A stretch of 31,805 nucleotides of DNA, from assembly GCA_002410505.1 (NCBI GenBank), contig DHSO01000016.1, positions 1 to 31,805 of the forward strand. The letters are read 5' to 3'. The stretch's first letter is position 1; each line of letters opens with the position of its first letter. The notes beneath the pieces were generated by a model. The model worked only from the letters and a program-made list of their open reading frames with translations, was not told the origin of the DNA and searched no databases. The translations under genes were made by a program, and so were the position numbers. Below are positions 1 to 8,841 of this stretch, one piece after another. This DNA comes from Cloacimonetes bacterium UBA5284. GTDB lineage: Bacteria; Cloacimonadota; Cloacimonadia; Cloacimonadales; Cloacimonadaceae.

Positions 1-550
1 AATAACTTACGAGGTGTTTTTGTTAAGCACTATTTTTACCTAATTTACTGCCACCCAGGAGCTTAGACACCTAGGAAAGATTAGTAAAATAGCGTGGTTT
101 TCTGCGCAAACAGGGGCTCTTCTGCCTTGGTGACAGTTGTCAACTTTATGCCTGTGTTCCATCCATCTCCTATCCTGTGCTTTGGGTGAGGGCTCCAATG
201 TGGACCAGATAGCGGAATAAATGTAGTTCCCGCTCTTTGCTGATGAGCTTTTGAGCCTGGGCCTTGCTGCTTCATAAGGGCTTGTATGCAAATATGCGGT
301 GGAAAAGCCCGGATTTTTCCCTGCAATTCGATAGGGGTAACCGGCACACTTCACGGGATATTTTATAGCATCTGTAACTAACTGTAATATAGGCAGATAA
401 AAGGCAAGATAATTTTCAGAAAGTTCTTGACAGATTCGGCATATCATTTTATCTGGCAACAAGATAAGGATGCTAGCGATGAGCAATTTTTAGCAAGTGC
501 TATAGCGTGGTTTATCTACAATGGCTTAAACATATAGGAGACAATAGATT
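1..550. other. Non-coding region upstream of gyrB
   Basis: No convincing gene is visible. A 148-codon open frame on the - strand (40-486) has no recognisable domain, no good ribosome site and low-complexity composition typical of a chance frame. A short inverted repeat (GGAAAA at 301-306 with TTTTCC at 315-320) is the only local structure seen. A candidate gyrB promoter lies at 427-455. The preceding gene must end outside the window. Confidence 0.6.
427..455 (+). promoter_or_regulatory. Candidate promoter of gyrB
   Basis: A perfect TTGACA -35 box at 427-432 is followed after 17 bases by TATCTG at 450-455, a weak -10 match (3 of 6). The same CTTGACA context precedes three other transcription units in this window, which supports the -35 call. 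A second possible -10 (TACAAT, 517-522) lies nearer the gene but has no clear -35. Confidence 0.4.
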
Positions 551-2449
551 ATGCCAGAAAAAAATTACACTGCGAGTAACATCAAGGTGCTCAAAGGCCT
601 TGAGGCTGTCCGTAAACGCCCCGCCATGTATATCGGCGGAACCGGTGAACGCGGGCTGCATCACCTTGTCTACGAAGTAGTTGATAACTCCATTGACGAA
701 GCTTTGGGTGGTTATTGCGATCTCATTCGAGTCACCATCACTGCAGACGGAAATGTGGAAGTGGACGACAACGGGCGCGGAATCCCTGTGGATATCCAGG
801 AAGATATGGGTGTGCCTGCACTTCAGGTTGTGCTTACCGTATTGCACGCCGGGGGAAAATTCGATCAGAATTCTTATAAAGTATCCGGGGGATTGCATGG
901 CGTAGGTGTGTCGGTGGTGAACGCTCTTTCCGAATGGCTGGAAGCCAGGGTGCACACAAACGGGAAAGAATACAGAATGCGTTTTGAGCGGGGCAAGCCC
1001 GTTACCGAATTGCTTAAAGTAGGCAGCTCGAACCGCAAAGGCACGGTAATTACTTTTCGTCCGGACGCTCAGATTTTTGAAACCACAGAATTCAGTTTTG
1101 ATTATCTGACCACCAGATTGCGGGAGCTTGCGTTCTTGAATCGTGGTGTGCGCATTATCCTGAAAGATGAGCGTAGCGACCGCTTGCACGATTTCAAATA
1201 CGACGGTGGGATCAACAGCTTTGTGGAATACTTGAATCAAAACAAAAAACCTTTGTTTCCAAAGCCGATTCACATCGAGTCTATCAAGGACAACATGGAA
1301 TTTGAAGTAGCCATTCAATACAATGAAGGTTATCAGGAAAACATATTCAGTTTTGCCAACAACATAAACACCATCGAGGGTGGCACCCACCTATCCGGGT
1401 TCAAACGCGGTCTCACCTCGGCGGTAAACGCGTATATCAAAAACAACGACCTGCTGAAAAATGAGAAGGTGAGCCCCAGCGGTGAAGACATCCGTGAAGG
1501 GTTAACCGCAGTGATATCAGTGAAACTGACCAATCCGCAGTTTGAGGGTCAGACCAAGACCAAGCTGCAGAACACGGATGTAGAAGGCGTGGTCGGTTCG
1601 GCTGTGTATGAAAAGCTGATGGTTTATTTTGAAGAGCATCCCGGCGAGGCCAGAAACATCACCATGAAGAGTGTGATGGCGGCCCGCAGCAGGGAGGCGG
1701 CTCGCAAAGCCAGAGAGCTTACGCGGCGCAAATCCGTATTGGAAAGTGGCTCTTTGCCGGGTAAACTGGCGGATTGCACCATCAACGATCCCGCTCAAAC
1801 CGAGCTCTTCCTGGTGGAGGGAGACTCTGCGGGAGGTTCCGCCAAGCAGGGCAGGGATCGTAGCTTTCAAGCTATCTTGGCGTTGTGGGGCAAGATGTTG
1901 AATACCGAAAAAGCCCGTGTTGACAAGGTGTTGAACAACGACAAGATCCAGCCCATCATACTGGCTTTGGGTGCCGGTATCGGTCAAGAGTTCGACGTTT
2001 CAAAGCTGCGCTATCACAAGATCATCATCATGGCGGACGCGGATGTGGATGGCGCTCATATCAGCACGCTGTTGATGACCTTCTTCTATCGCTATATGCG
2101 CCCGGTAATCGAACAAGGGCACTTATACGTCGCCATGCCTCCGCTATTCCTAGTGCGCAAGGGGAAACAAAAGCGCTATGTGTATACTGAAGCAGAGCGT
2201 GATCAAGCTCTGGCAGAATTTGGCGATAAGGGTGTGTTTATACAACGCTATAAGGGATTGGGTGAAATGAATGCCGAGCAGTTGTGGGAAACCACGATGG
2301 ATCCTGATAACAGACAAATGGTGAGTGTAAAGATGGATGACGCCATCGAAGCGGACCGGATGTTTACCATCCTGATGGGCGATGAAGTGGAACCACGCCG
2401 CGAATTCATCCAGACCAACGCCCGCTATGTGAAAAACCTTGATATATAA
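551..2449 (+). CDS. gyrB: DNA gyrase subunit B
   Basis: GyrB is the ATPase subunit of DNA gyrase (GyrA2GyrB2), which introduces negative supercoils into DNA. The N-terminal GHKL ATPase domain shows EVVDNSIDEAL (catalytic Glu and Mg-binding Asn), DNGRGIPVD and the lid GGLHGVGVSVVNA. The TOPRIM domain shows EGDSAGG and the metal-binding DADVDGAHI, and the C-terminal tail has QRYKGLGEMN. At 632 residues it is the short form lacking the roughly 165-residue insertion of the E. coli enzyme (804 aa). The start follows AGGAG at 536-540. The stop lies 11 bases before gyrA, so the two subunits are almost certainly cotranscribed. ParE is the alternative, but adjacency to a GyrA with a GyrA box argues for GyrB. 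Confidence 0.97.
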   Translation: MPEKNYTASNIKVLKGLEAVRKRPAMYIGGTGERGLHHLVYEVVDNSIDEALGGYCDLIRVTITADGNVEVDDNGRGIPVDIQEDMGVPALQVVLTVLHAGGKFDQNSYKVSGGLHGVGVSVVNALSEWLEARVHTNGKEYRMRFERGKPVTELLKVGSSNRKGTVITFRPDAQIFETTEFSFDYLTTRLRELAFLNRGVRIILKDERSDRLHDFKYDGGINSFVEYLNQNKKPLFPKPIHIESIKDNMEFEVAIQYNEGYQENIFSFANNINTIEGGTHLSGFKRGLTSAVNAYIKNNDLLKNEKVSPSGEDIREGLTAVISVKLTNPQFEGQTKTKLQNTDVEGVVGSAVYEKLMVYFEEHPGEARNITMKSVMAARSREAARKARELTRRKSVLESGSLPGKLADCTINDPAQTELFLVEGDSAGGSAKQGRDRSFQAILALWGKMLNTEKARVDKVLNNDKIQPIILALGAGIGQEFDVSKLRYHKIIIMADADVDGAHISTLLMTFFYRYMRPVIEQGHLYVAMPPLFLVRKGKQKRYVYTEAERDQALAEFGDKGVFIQRYKGLGEMNAEQLWETTMDPDNRQMVSVKMDDAIEADRMFTILMGDEVEPRREFIQTNARYVKNLDI

Positions 2450-2460
2450 TGGAGCTGTAA

Positions 2461-5082
2461 ATGTCTGACAATACAAAAATAATACCAACTCAAATAGAAG
2501 AGTACTTAAAACAAGCTTACCTGGATTATTCCATGAGTGTGATCGTGGCTCGCGCTTTACCGGATATCCGGGACGGGCTGAAACCTTCGCAACGGCGTAT
2601 CATCTACGCTATGCACGAATTGAATCTGAGTCCCGGGGGGCACTTTCGTAAATGTGCCAAGATAGCCGGTGATACTTCAGGAAACTATCATCCTCATGGT
2701 GAACAAGTTGTGTATCCCACGCTGGTGCGCATGGCCCAGCCCTGGATAATGCGCTATCCACTGGTGGACGGACAGGGTAACTTCGGATCCATCGATGGCG
2801 ATCCTCCCGCGGCAATGCGTTACACCGAAGCACGACTTCAGAAAGTAACTACCGAACTGCTTTCTGAATTGGATAAGGACACTGTAGATTACAAGAATAA
2901 CTACGATGAAACCCGCAGGGAACCTTTGGTATTTCCCAGCCGGATGCCGAATCTGCTATTGAACGGTTCTTCCGGTATAGCGGTGGGAATGGCAACCAAT
3001 ATGCCGCCCCACAATGCCGGCGAGATCTGCGACGCCATAGTTGCGCTGATCGACAATCCGGAGCTGGAACCATTGGACATGTTGCAATACATCAAGGGTC
3101 CTGATTTCCCCATGGGTGGTATCATATTGGGTACCGACGGCATCAGGGATTACTTTGAAACCGGTCGCGGCCGTTTGCTGGTGCGTGGAGAAGTGGAAGT
3201 GGAAACCTTGCCCAACGACAGTGAACGCCTCATAATCCGTTCTATCCCTTATCAGGTGACAACCTCGTTGCTCATCGAGCGCATGGTTCAACTGGTGAAG
3301 GACAAGAAACTGGACGGCATCAGCGATATTCGCGATGAATCTGGCAGAGACGGGATGCGTGTGGTGATTCAAGTGAAACGCAATCATGATGCCCAGGTTG
3401 TGAAAAACCTGCTTTTTAAACACACACAATTACAGAGCACATTTGGTGTGATCAATCTCTGCTTGGTGGACGGAGTACCGGAAGTGGTGAACATGAAGGA
3501 CATGGTCGCCAATTTCATCGAGTTCCGTCATGATGTGGTGCTACGCAGAACTCTATTTGAATTGCGTAATGCCGAGGCCAGAATGCATATTTTGGAAGGT
3601 TTCCGCATTGCTCTGGATCATCTGGATGAAGTGATCGCCACCATCCGCGCTTCCAAAACTCCACCGGAAGCCAACCAAGCTTTACAAGAAAAATTCGGTC
3701 TTTCCGAATTGCAGGCAAAAGCCATCCTGGATATGCGTTTGCAACGCCTTACCGGCATGGAACTGGAAAAGATCGAAGAGGAGTACCGTGAACTGCAGGG
3801 CATCATTAAACGTCTGCGCGAACTAGTGGAACTTCGTGAACTGCGGATGGATCTGATCAAGCAGGAAACCCTGGAAATGAGAGAGAGATATTCGGATCCG
3901 CGTCGCACAGCCATCATCGAAGGGCACGGTGGCAGCTTCAATATGGAAGACCTCATCGCGGACGACATGATGGTGGTGACCATAACTCACGACGGTTATG
4001 TGAAACGCTTGCCGGTAGATACCTATAAAGTGCAGGGCAGAGGCGGAAAGGGGCTTAGCGCGTCGAACCTGAAGGAACAGGATTTCATCCAGTATCTCTT
4101 TGTAGCCAGCGCACACTCCTATATTCTGCTCTTCACGGATCATGGCATGTGTCATTGGATTAAAGTCTACGAGATACCTGAAGCAAGCCGTACGGCTAGA
4201 GGCAAAGCAATCGTGAACCTGGTGAAATTCAGTGAGGGAGAGAAGATCAAAGCCTTTGTGACTCTGAAGACCTTCCATCTCAAACAAAACATCATTATGT
4301 GCACCAGAAACGGCCTGATCAAAAAAACTTCGCTGGCAGCATATTCCCGCCCGCGCAGCAACGGCATCAGAGCCATCAAACTGATGGATGGTGATGAATT
4401 GATCGATGCCAGAATCTCTGAGCTCGGCGACGATATCTTGCTGGCTACCCGCAATGGATATTGCAATCGATTCAGCGAGAAAGACATCCGTGCAATGGGC
4501 AGAGTTACCAAAGGTGTACGCGGAATTCGCTTGAGAGATGAAGACTATGTGATCTCCATGACTCTGGTGAGTGCGGAGCAGATGCTGGAAAACGGCGATG
4601 GTGAAGCAACCATACTCACTGTGAGCGAAAACGGTTTTGGCAAACGCACCTCAATCTCTAGCTATACCACTACTAAGCGTGGTTCCAAGGGAGTTATCAC
4701 TCTGAAGACAAGCACCCGGAACGGACATCTGGCTTCCCTGATGATGGTGAGCGATGAGGATGAATTGATGATCATCACCCACGATGGTATGATCATTCGC
4801 CAAACGGTGAAAGAGATATCCTCAATCGGCAGAAACACTCAGGGAGTAAGGCTGATCAACCTCACCAAGGGTGACAAGGTACACGATATCACTCGCGTTC
4901 CTCCGGAAGATGCCGACGATGAGAGCCTGGATAAAGAAGTGGAAGAGCTCAAAAAAGCTCCGAAGTTGAATCTGAAGGATCTGGTGGAAAGTGATGTCGA
5001 TCAGAAAGATGATTTTGGCGGAGAAATCGAAGATGACACGGACATCGATGATAACGATGATTCCGAAGATTCTGACGATTAG
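2461..5082 (+). CDS. gyrA: DNA gyrase subunit A
   Basis: GyrA is the DNA breakage-reunion subunit of gyrase. The catalytic tyrosine is Y121 in AAMRYTE, preceded by VDGQGNFGSIDGD. The C-terminal beta-pinwheel carries a GyrA box (QGRGGKG, about residues 525-531), the DNA-wrapping element that separates gyrase from topoisomerase IV. The length of 873 aa matches the family, and a highly acidic tail ends the protein. In the quinolone-determining region the sequence is HPHGEQVVYPT, so the positions equivalent to E. coli Ser83 and Asp87 are Gln82 and Pro86. The gene follows gyrB by 11 bases with a GGAG ribosome site. Its last 50 bases contain the start of the next gene. Confidence 0.97.
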   Translation: MSDNTKIIPTQIEEYLKQAYLDYSMSVIVARALPDIRDGLKPSQRRIIYAMHELNLSPGGHFRKCAKIAGDTSGNYHPHGEQVVYPTLVRMAQPWIMRYPLVDGQGNFGSIDGDPPAAMRYTEARLQKVTTELLSELDKDTVDYKNNYDETRREPLVFPSRMPNLLLNGSSGIAVGMATNMPPHNAGEICDAIVALIDNPELEPLDMLQYIKGPDFPMGGIILGTDGIRDYFETGRGRLLVRGEVEVETLPNDSERLIIRSIPYQVTTSLLIERMVQLVKDKKLDGISDIRDESGRDGMRVVIQVKRNHDAQVVKNLLFKHTQLQSTFGVINLCLVDGVPEVVNMKDMVANFIEFRHDVVLRRTLFELRNAEARMHILEGFRIALDHLDEVIATIRASKTPPEANQALQEKFGLSELQAKAILDMRLQRLTGMELEKIEEEYRELQGIIKRLRELVELRELRMDLIKQETLEMRERYSDPRRTAIIEGHGGSFNMEDLIADDMMVVTITHDGYVKRLPVDTYKVQGRGGKGLSASNLKEQDFIQYLFVASAHSYILLFTDHGMCHWIKVYEIPEASRTARGKAIVNLVKFSEGEKIKAFVTLKTFHLKQNIIMCTRNGLIKKTSLAAYSRPRSNGIRAIKLMDGDELIDARISELGDDILLATRNGYCNRFSEKDIRAMGRVTKGVRGIRLRDEDYVISMTLVSAEQMLENGDGEATILTVSENGFGKRTSISSYTTTKRGSKGVITLKTSTRNGHLASLMMVSDEDELMIITHDGMIIRQTVKEISSIGRNTQGVRLINLTKGDKVHDITRVPPEDADDESLDKEVEELKKAPKLNLKDLVESDVDQKDDFGGEIEDDTDIDDNDDSEDSDD

Positions 5083-5620
5083 TATTCTTCTCACGGTATT
5101 GGCAGGATGCGCTCTGGGCGGATACCTGCCTTTGCCGGGAGAGTATCAAATCGAAGAAGGATTTGCGATAATCAGGACGGATAGCTTGCAAGTGGCTGTC
5201 CGTCCACAATCTTATCGGGGTGGCTACCGGGATCTGAACAACAACTTCTTTTCCGTATATGTAATGGTGCGCAATGTCTCTACAGAAAAGGTGAAACTGC
5301 CCATGGAAAGCTTCAGTATTGTATCGGGGGGCAGGCAGTATGACTATGTGGATCTGGAATATATCCTGAGCAGCTATCATCAGCAAATGGTGCTGGAGCA
5401 ATGGCAGGATCCATTCAATTTGGACCCCTTGCAACCGGTAGATCAAGAACAAAACATGGAAGATTATTATGAACTGATGGCGTCATATCTATCCTTTGGA
5501 GATTTACAACCGGGAGCTGCCAAGGAAGGCTATCTGTTTTATGACCGAAATCTCAATCGAGCCCAGGAGCTGATCTTTGACGCTTTGGGCATTCCGGTAA
5601 CCTTCGTGAAGGGCAAATAA
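5033..5620 (+). CDS. Predicted lipoprotein of unknown function, overlapping gyrA
   Basis: This 195-residue protein starts with a lipoprotein signal peptide: hydrophobic stretch IPKILTISILLTV followed by the lipobox LAGC, with the lipidated Cys at about residue 26. The mature part is unrecognised and mixed alpha/beta in character, with a central YDYVDLEYILSSYHQQM segment. It may be an extracytoplasmic immunoglobulin-like fold, because FFSVYVMVRNVSTEKVKLP resembles a beta-sandwich strand pair, but this is weak inference. The start at 5033 has GGAG nine bases upstream; 5048 or 5057 would give shorter signal peptides that are equally plausible. The gene begins inside gyrA, so translation is probably coupled. 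No role in supercoiling is implied. Confidence 0.8.
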   Translation: MTRTSMITMIPKILTISILLTVLAGCALGGYLPLPGEYQIEEGFAIIRTDSLQVAVRPQSYRGGYRDLNNNFFSVYVMVRNVSTEKVKLPMESFSIVSGGRQYDYVDLEYILSSYHQQMVLEQWQDPFNLDPLQPVDQEQNMEDYYELMASYLSFGDLQPGAAKEGYLFYDRNLNRAQELIFDALGIPVTFVKGK

Positions 5621-5993
5621 AAAACAGGATCTGTTGAATACTCCGGCTTCGCCTGCGCTTTGTATGGGTTTTGCACTGATGATTGAATAGACCTGCGGTC
5701 TTTTAGTAAGAACATCTTTCCACCCCATAGTGCAAAGGCTGGTGAGCTTAGTCTGCGAAAATCAGCGCTTTTATTCCCGGAAATCTGCGTGCCCAAACGC
5801 ATTACCCCCCCCCAGATCTCGAAAGGGAAACAGTAGCAGTGCGAAATCTGATCCAAAGCAGCACAAATAAACACAGCTTTTCACAAATTGTCCCAGTGCT
5901 GTCTGCCATATAGTATATGAGAGATTCAGCTTTCGCATTTCTCTGCATAAGCGACGGGGCGAAGCGCATCCCGGTAAAGGTCTTGGTGTATGT
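5621..5993. other. Convergent intergenic region after the gyrase operon
   Basis: This gap of 373 bases separates the + strand gyrase cluster from the - strand ugd gene. It holds a weak terminator candidate at 5689-5705, a run of nine C at 5805-5813, and a short GC hairpin near 5955-5973 (CGGG...CCCG). No protein gene or known RNA was recognised. Confidence 0.6.
5689..5705 (+). terminator. Weak terminator candidate after the gyrase operon
   Basis: AGACC (5689-5693) and GGTCT (5697-5701) form a five-base-pair stem with a TGC loop, followed by a short T run. The stem is short and the T run only four bases, so efficiency is doubtful. Confidence 0.3.
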
Positions 5994-7316
5994 TTAGGGA
6001 CGGCCGATTCCGTAATAGGTGAATCCCATTTCCCTCAGGGCTTTGGGTTCATACTGATTACGGCCATCAAAGATCACGGCTTCTTTCAGTTCGGCTTTGA
6101 TGCGCTTGAAATCGGGATAGCGGAATTGGCGCCATTCTGTGATCAGCAGCATGGCGTCGGCGCCTTTCAAGGCTTCATATTCGTCGCTGCAGAGGATGAA
6201 CCCTTCCAGGTTTCCAAGGATTCGTTTTGCCTCATTCATGGCCACGGGGTCAAAAGCTCGTACTTTGGCTCCGGCGGCAATCAAGGCGCGGATGATAACG
6301 GTTGCTGGAGCTTCACGCATGTCGTCGGTCTGGGGTTTGAATGCCAGGCCCCACACGGCAAAGGTCTTTCCCTTTAGATTCTGTCCAAAGTGAGAGATAA
6401 GCTTCTGCACCAGAAGGTGTTTCTGATCTTGGTTCACGGCTTCCACTGCTTTGAGGATGCGGCTGTCGTAAGCTACTGCGGAGGACATATGGATGAGGGC
6501 TTTTATATCTTTGGGAAAGCAGCTGCCACCATAGCCCACTCCGGGGTAGATGAATTTGTAACCGATGCGGCTGTCACTGCCAATACCGTTTCGTACTTCT
6601 TCCACATCCGCTCCGTAAGCTTCACATAGTCTGGAAATCTCGTTGATAAAAGATATCTTGGTTGCCAGTAAAGCGTTGGCCGCGTATTTTGTCATTTCGG
6701 CAGAACGAATGCTCATTACAATCACTCTGTCGTGAGTGCGGTTGAAAGGAGCGTATAAAGTGCGCATGGCATGAGCAGCTTGTTCGCTATCGGTACCGAT
6801 CACTACGCGATCCGGGCGCATAAAGTCTTCAATGGCAGCACCTTCTTTGAGGAATTCCGGATTGGAGACTACTTCGAAATCCAGCTTGCTGCCTCTTTGG
6901 TTCAAAACTTCTCGGATCCTGGCTTTCACCCGGTCTGCGGTACCTACGGGAACGGTAGATTTGTCCACAATGATCTTGTAATCGTTCATGTGTTCAGCAA
7001 TCTCGCCGGCTGCTGCCAATACATGCGAAAGATCCGCGCTGCCGTCTTCCTCGGGGGGAGTGCCAACGGCTATGAAAAGGATGAGGGACTCTTCTACTGC
7101 TTTTTTGATGTCTGTGCTAAAACTGATCCTGCCTTCTGCTACATTGCGTTTTACCATGCTTTCCAGGCCGGGTTCGAAGATGGGGATTTCACCCCGATTG
7201 AGCATATCGATCTTGCGGCTGTCGTTATCCACGCATATTACGTTGTTTCCCATATCGGCAAAACAAGCGCCGCTGGTTAGTCCCACATATCCTGAACCAA
7301 TTACAGCCAGCTTCAT
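5994..7316 (-). CDS. ugd: UDP-glucose 6-dehydrogenase
   Basis: The enzyme oxidises UDP-glucose twice with NAD+ to UDP-glucuronate, a precursor for surface polysaccharide or lipid sugars. The N-terminal Rossmann fold has VIGSGYVGL. The catalytic cysteine is Cys266 in GVGYGGSCFPKD, and the C-terminal UDP-binding domain contains WGLAFKPQTDDMREAP. The 440 aa length is normal for the bacterial family. The start is preceded by AGGAG seven bases away and overlaps the stop of the upstream epimerase gene by four bases (ATGA), so it is the last gene of that operon. Related UDP-sugar dehydrogenases for ManNAc or GlcNAc share the fold; the GSCFPKD form favours UDP-glucose. Confidence 0.93.
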   Translation of the reverse strand: MKLAVIGSGYVGLTSGACFADMGNNVICVDNDSRKIDMLNRGEIPIFEPGLESMVKRNVAEGRISFSTDIKKAVEESLILFIAVGTPPEEDGSADLSHVLAAAGEIAEHMNDYKIIVDKSTVPVGTADRVKARIREVLNQRGSKLDFEVVSNPEFLKEGAAIEDFMRPDRVVIGTDSEQAAHAMRTLYAPFNRTHDRVIVMSIRSAEMTKYAANALLATKISFINEISRLCEAYGADVEEVRNGIGSDSRIGYKFIYPGVGYGGSCFPKDIKALIHMSSAVAYDSRILKAVEAVNQDQKHLLVQKLISHFGQNLKGKTFAVWGLAFKPQTDDMREAPATVIIRALIAAGAKVRAFDPVAMNEAKRILGNLEGFILCSDEYEALKGADAMLLITEWRQFRYPDFKRIKAELKEAVIFDGRNQYEPKALREMGFTYYGIGRP

Positions 7317-8257
7317 AATTTTACTCCTGACAAGTTTTTATAATAGTCTATCACTTGAGTGATGCCACGGCTCAAGTTATAATCCGGTTGCCAGTTCAAC
7401 ACACGTTTGGCTTTGCTGATATCCAACATCGAGCGATGAAGATCTCCTTTGCGGGCATCAGCTTTATGCGGCTCGATGTTTACATTCAACTGGCGGGAAA
7501 TCTCGTCGTAGAGCCGTCGGGTGCTGGTGGGGATGCAGGTGCCGATGTTGAAGGCATCGCCGCTGCCCTTTTCAAAAGCGATAAGATTTGCTTTTACCAC
7601 ATCTGCTACGAACACATAGTCACGGATCATGCCCTCTGGTTCGCCGGGATAAGCGTTCAGAGTAGGAGTTTCGCCCTTCAGCAGCTTCTCCACGAAGATG
7701 GATACTACTCCTGCTTCCCCGTGGGAAACCTGGCGGGGGCCATAGACATTGGCATAGCGTAATACAGTGTAGTCCAGACCGTATTGTTGATTGTAAAAAA
7801 ACAGGTAATCTTCGCCCACCATTTTGTTGATAGCATAGACCGAGAGGGGGCGGGGATTGTAGGTTTCGGTGGTAGGATACTCTGTTGCTTCGCCGTACAT
7901 GGCACCACCGGAGGAGATATATACGATTTTTTTCACCGAGTGTTTTACCGCGGCTTGAAGGAGATTGATGACACCCTTCACATTGATCTCTGCGTCCGTG
8001 AGCGGATCCTCGATGGACAGTGGGACGGAGATTTGGGCGGCATGATGGTCGATGATATCCGGCTTTTCAACCGCGATTACATCATCTATAGCCGGGTCGC
8101 AGATGTCCATTTCGATAAACTTCGCGCGGGGATTCAGATTACGTTTGTAGCCTGTGCGCAGGTTGTCTACTATCACAAGTTCATGTCCGGCATCGATGCA
8201 GGCATCAGCCACGTGGGACGCAATAAAACCGGCAGCTCCGGTTATCAGAATCTTCAT
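7313..8257 (-). CDS. NAD-dependent nucleotide-sugar epimerase (extended SDR, GalE-like)
   Basis: This is an extended short-chain dehydrogenase/reductase acting on nucleotide sugars. It starts with the NAD-binding TGAAGFIASH and has the catalytic pair Y and K in SVYAINK, the upstream serine region ISSGGAMYGE, and the RYANVYGPRQ motif of sugar epimerases. At 314 aa it matches the compact GalE-like proteins of thermophiles and archaea. Beside ugd, likely substrates are UDP-glucose/galactose or UDP-glucuronate/galacturonate; the sequence alone does not separate a 4-epimerase of either kind. The start has GAGGAG upstream inside the preceding gene and overlaps that gene's end by four bases. The exact substrate is inference. 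Confidence 0.85.
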   Translation of the reverse strand: MKILITGAAGFIASHVADACIDAGHELVIVDNLRTGYKRNLNPRAKFIEMDICDPAIDDVIAVEKPDIIDHHAAQISVPLSIEDPLTDAEINVKGVINLLQAAVKHSVKKIVYISSGGAMYGEATEYPTTETYNPRPLSVYAINKMVGEDYLFFYNQQYGLDYTVLRYANVYGPRQVSHGEAGVVSIFVEKLLKGETPTLNAYPGEPEGMIRDYVFVADVVKANLIAFEKGSGDAFNIGTCIPTSTRRLYDEISRQLNVNIEPHKADARKGDLHRSMLDISKAKRVLNWQPDYNLSRGITQVIDYYKNLSGVKL

Positions 8258-8829
8258 TCGTCTATCTCCTCAATCTCGTATTCGCCTATAATCTTGATGT
8301 TTTCAGGTTCGATTTTCACCATTACCGCCTGGCGTAGAATATCTACTTGCAAGCGCACTTCAGATATCTTGTCATGGCTTTCCACTATCCCTCTCATGCC
8401 TTGCAGAGCGCCTTCGGTGATCTCTACTTCCAGTCCTTTGGAGAGCCACAAGGCTTTTTGCATGGGCACTGCTTTCTTGTTTGTAACACAAATGCGGGAA
8501 AGGTCTTCCAGGAGTTCCTTTTGGTTCACAACGTGGATGAAGCTGACAATGTATCCGGTTTGGGCGATCAGTTCTTTGCTGCGTGTCGAGAGTACCAAAA
8601 AGATATAGCCCGGGAACATCGGCAGGGTGGTTTCCACTTTGCGGCGTTGAAACACTTTTGAAGTCTTGAGTTGGGGCAAGTAATAGTGGATCATGTTTTT
8701 GGCTGCCCAATCTGCCACGCGTTTCTCCCGCCGGGGTTTGCAATATGCCACGTTCCACAGTTCTCCCTCCGGCGGTATGGTGAGTTCGCCAAAGAGTTCG
8801 TTGATGATAACCGGCTTGTGAGTGGCCAT
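8254..8829 (-). CDS. NusG-family specialised antiterminator (RfaH/UpxY-like)
   Basis: NusG paralogues bind RNA polymerase and let it read through pauses or terminators in particular operons. The N-terminal NGN domain shows WNVAYCKPRREKR and the hallmark FPGYIF. The C-terminal part has a KOW motif (GLEVEITEGALQGMRGIV, about residues 130-147). The 191 aa length fits. It is not housekeeping nusG, because secE and rplK/rplA are absent. It heads a tight sugar-nucleotide module (epimerase, ugd), the usual location of polysaccharide-operon antiterminators such as RfaH or UpxY. The start is preceded by AGGA and lies 12 bases after ahcY, so it may be expressed from the ahcY promoter. Confidence 0.87.
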   Translation of the reverse strand: MATHKPVIINELFGELTIPPEGELWNVAYCKPRREKRVADWAAKNMIHYYLPQLKTSKVFQRRKVETTLPMFPGYIFLVLSTRSKELIAQTGYIVSFIHVVNQKELLEDLSRICVTNKKAVPMQKALWLSKGLEVEITEGALQGMRGIVESHDKISEVRLQVDILRQAVMVKIEPENIKIIGEYEIEEIDE

Positions 8830-8841
8830 ATTTTTTCCTGA

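Noticed and set aside
295..325. RNase P RNA-like fragment (AAGCCCGGA)
   Set aside because: The rest of the conserved RNase P core is not present on either strand.
40..486. 148-codon frame on the - strand upstream of gyrB
   Set aside because: No ribosome site, domain, signal peptide or natural amino-acid composition; looks like a chance frame.
511..522. Possible DnaA box and replication origin upstream of gyrB
   Set aside because: Only one TTATCTACA-like site, no cluster, no AT-rich unwinding element, and no dnaA or dnaN nearby.
512..1390. 292-codon antisense frame inside gyrB
   Set aside because: It lies opposite a highly conserved gene and has no recognisable features; it is a codon-bias shadow.
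3539..3718. Antisense frames within gyrA
   Set aside because: All lie opposite conserved gyrA codons and lack start signals.
5539..5874. 111-codon - strand frame after the lipoprotein gene
   Set aside because: Overlaps the lipoprotein coding region and runs through a C9 homopolymer; no domain or ribosome site.
8254..8829. Housekeeping nusG
   Set aside because: secE and ribosomal protein genes that normally flank nusG are absent, and it heads a sugar-nucleotide operon.
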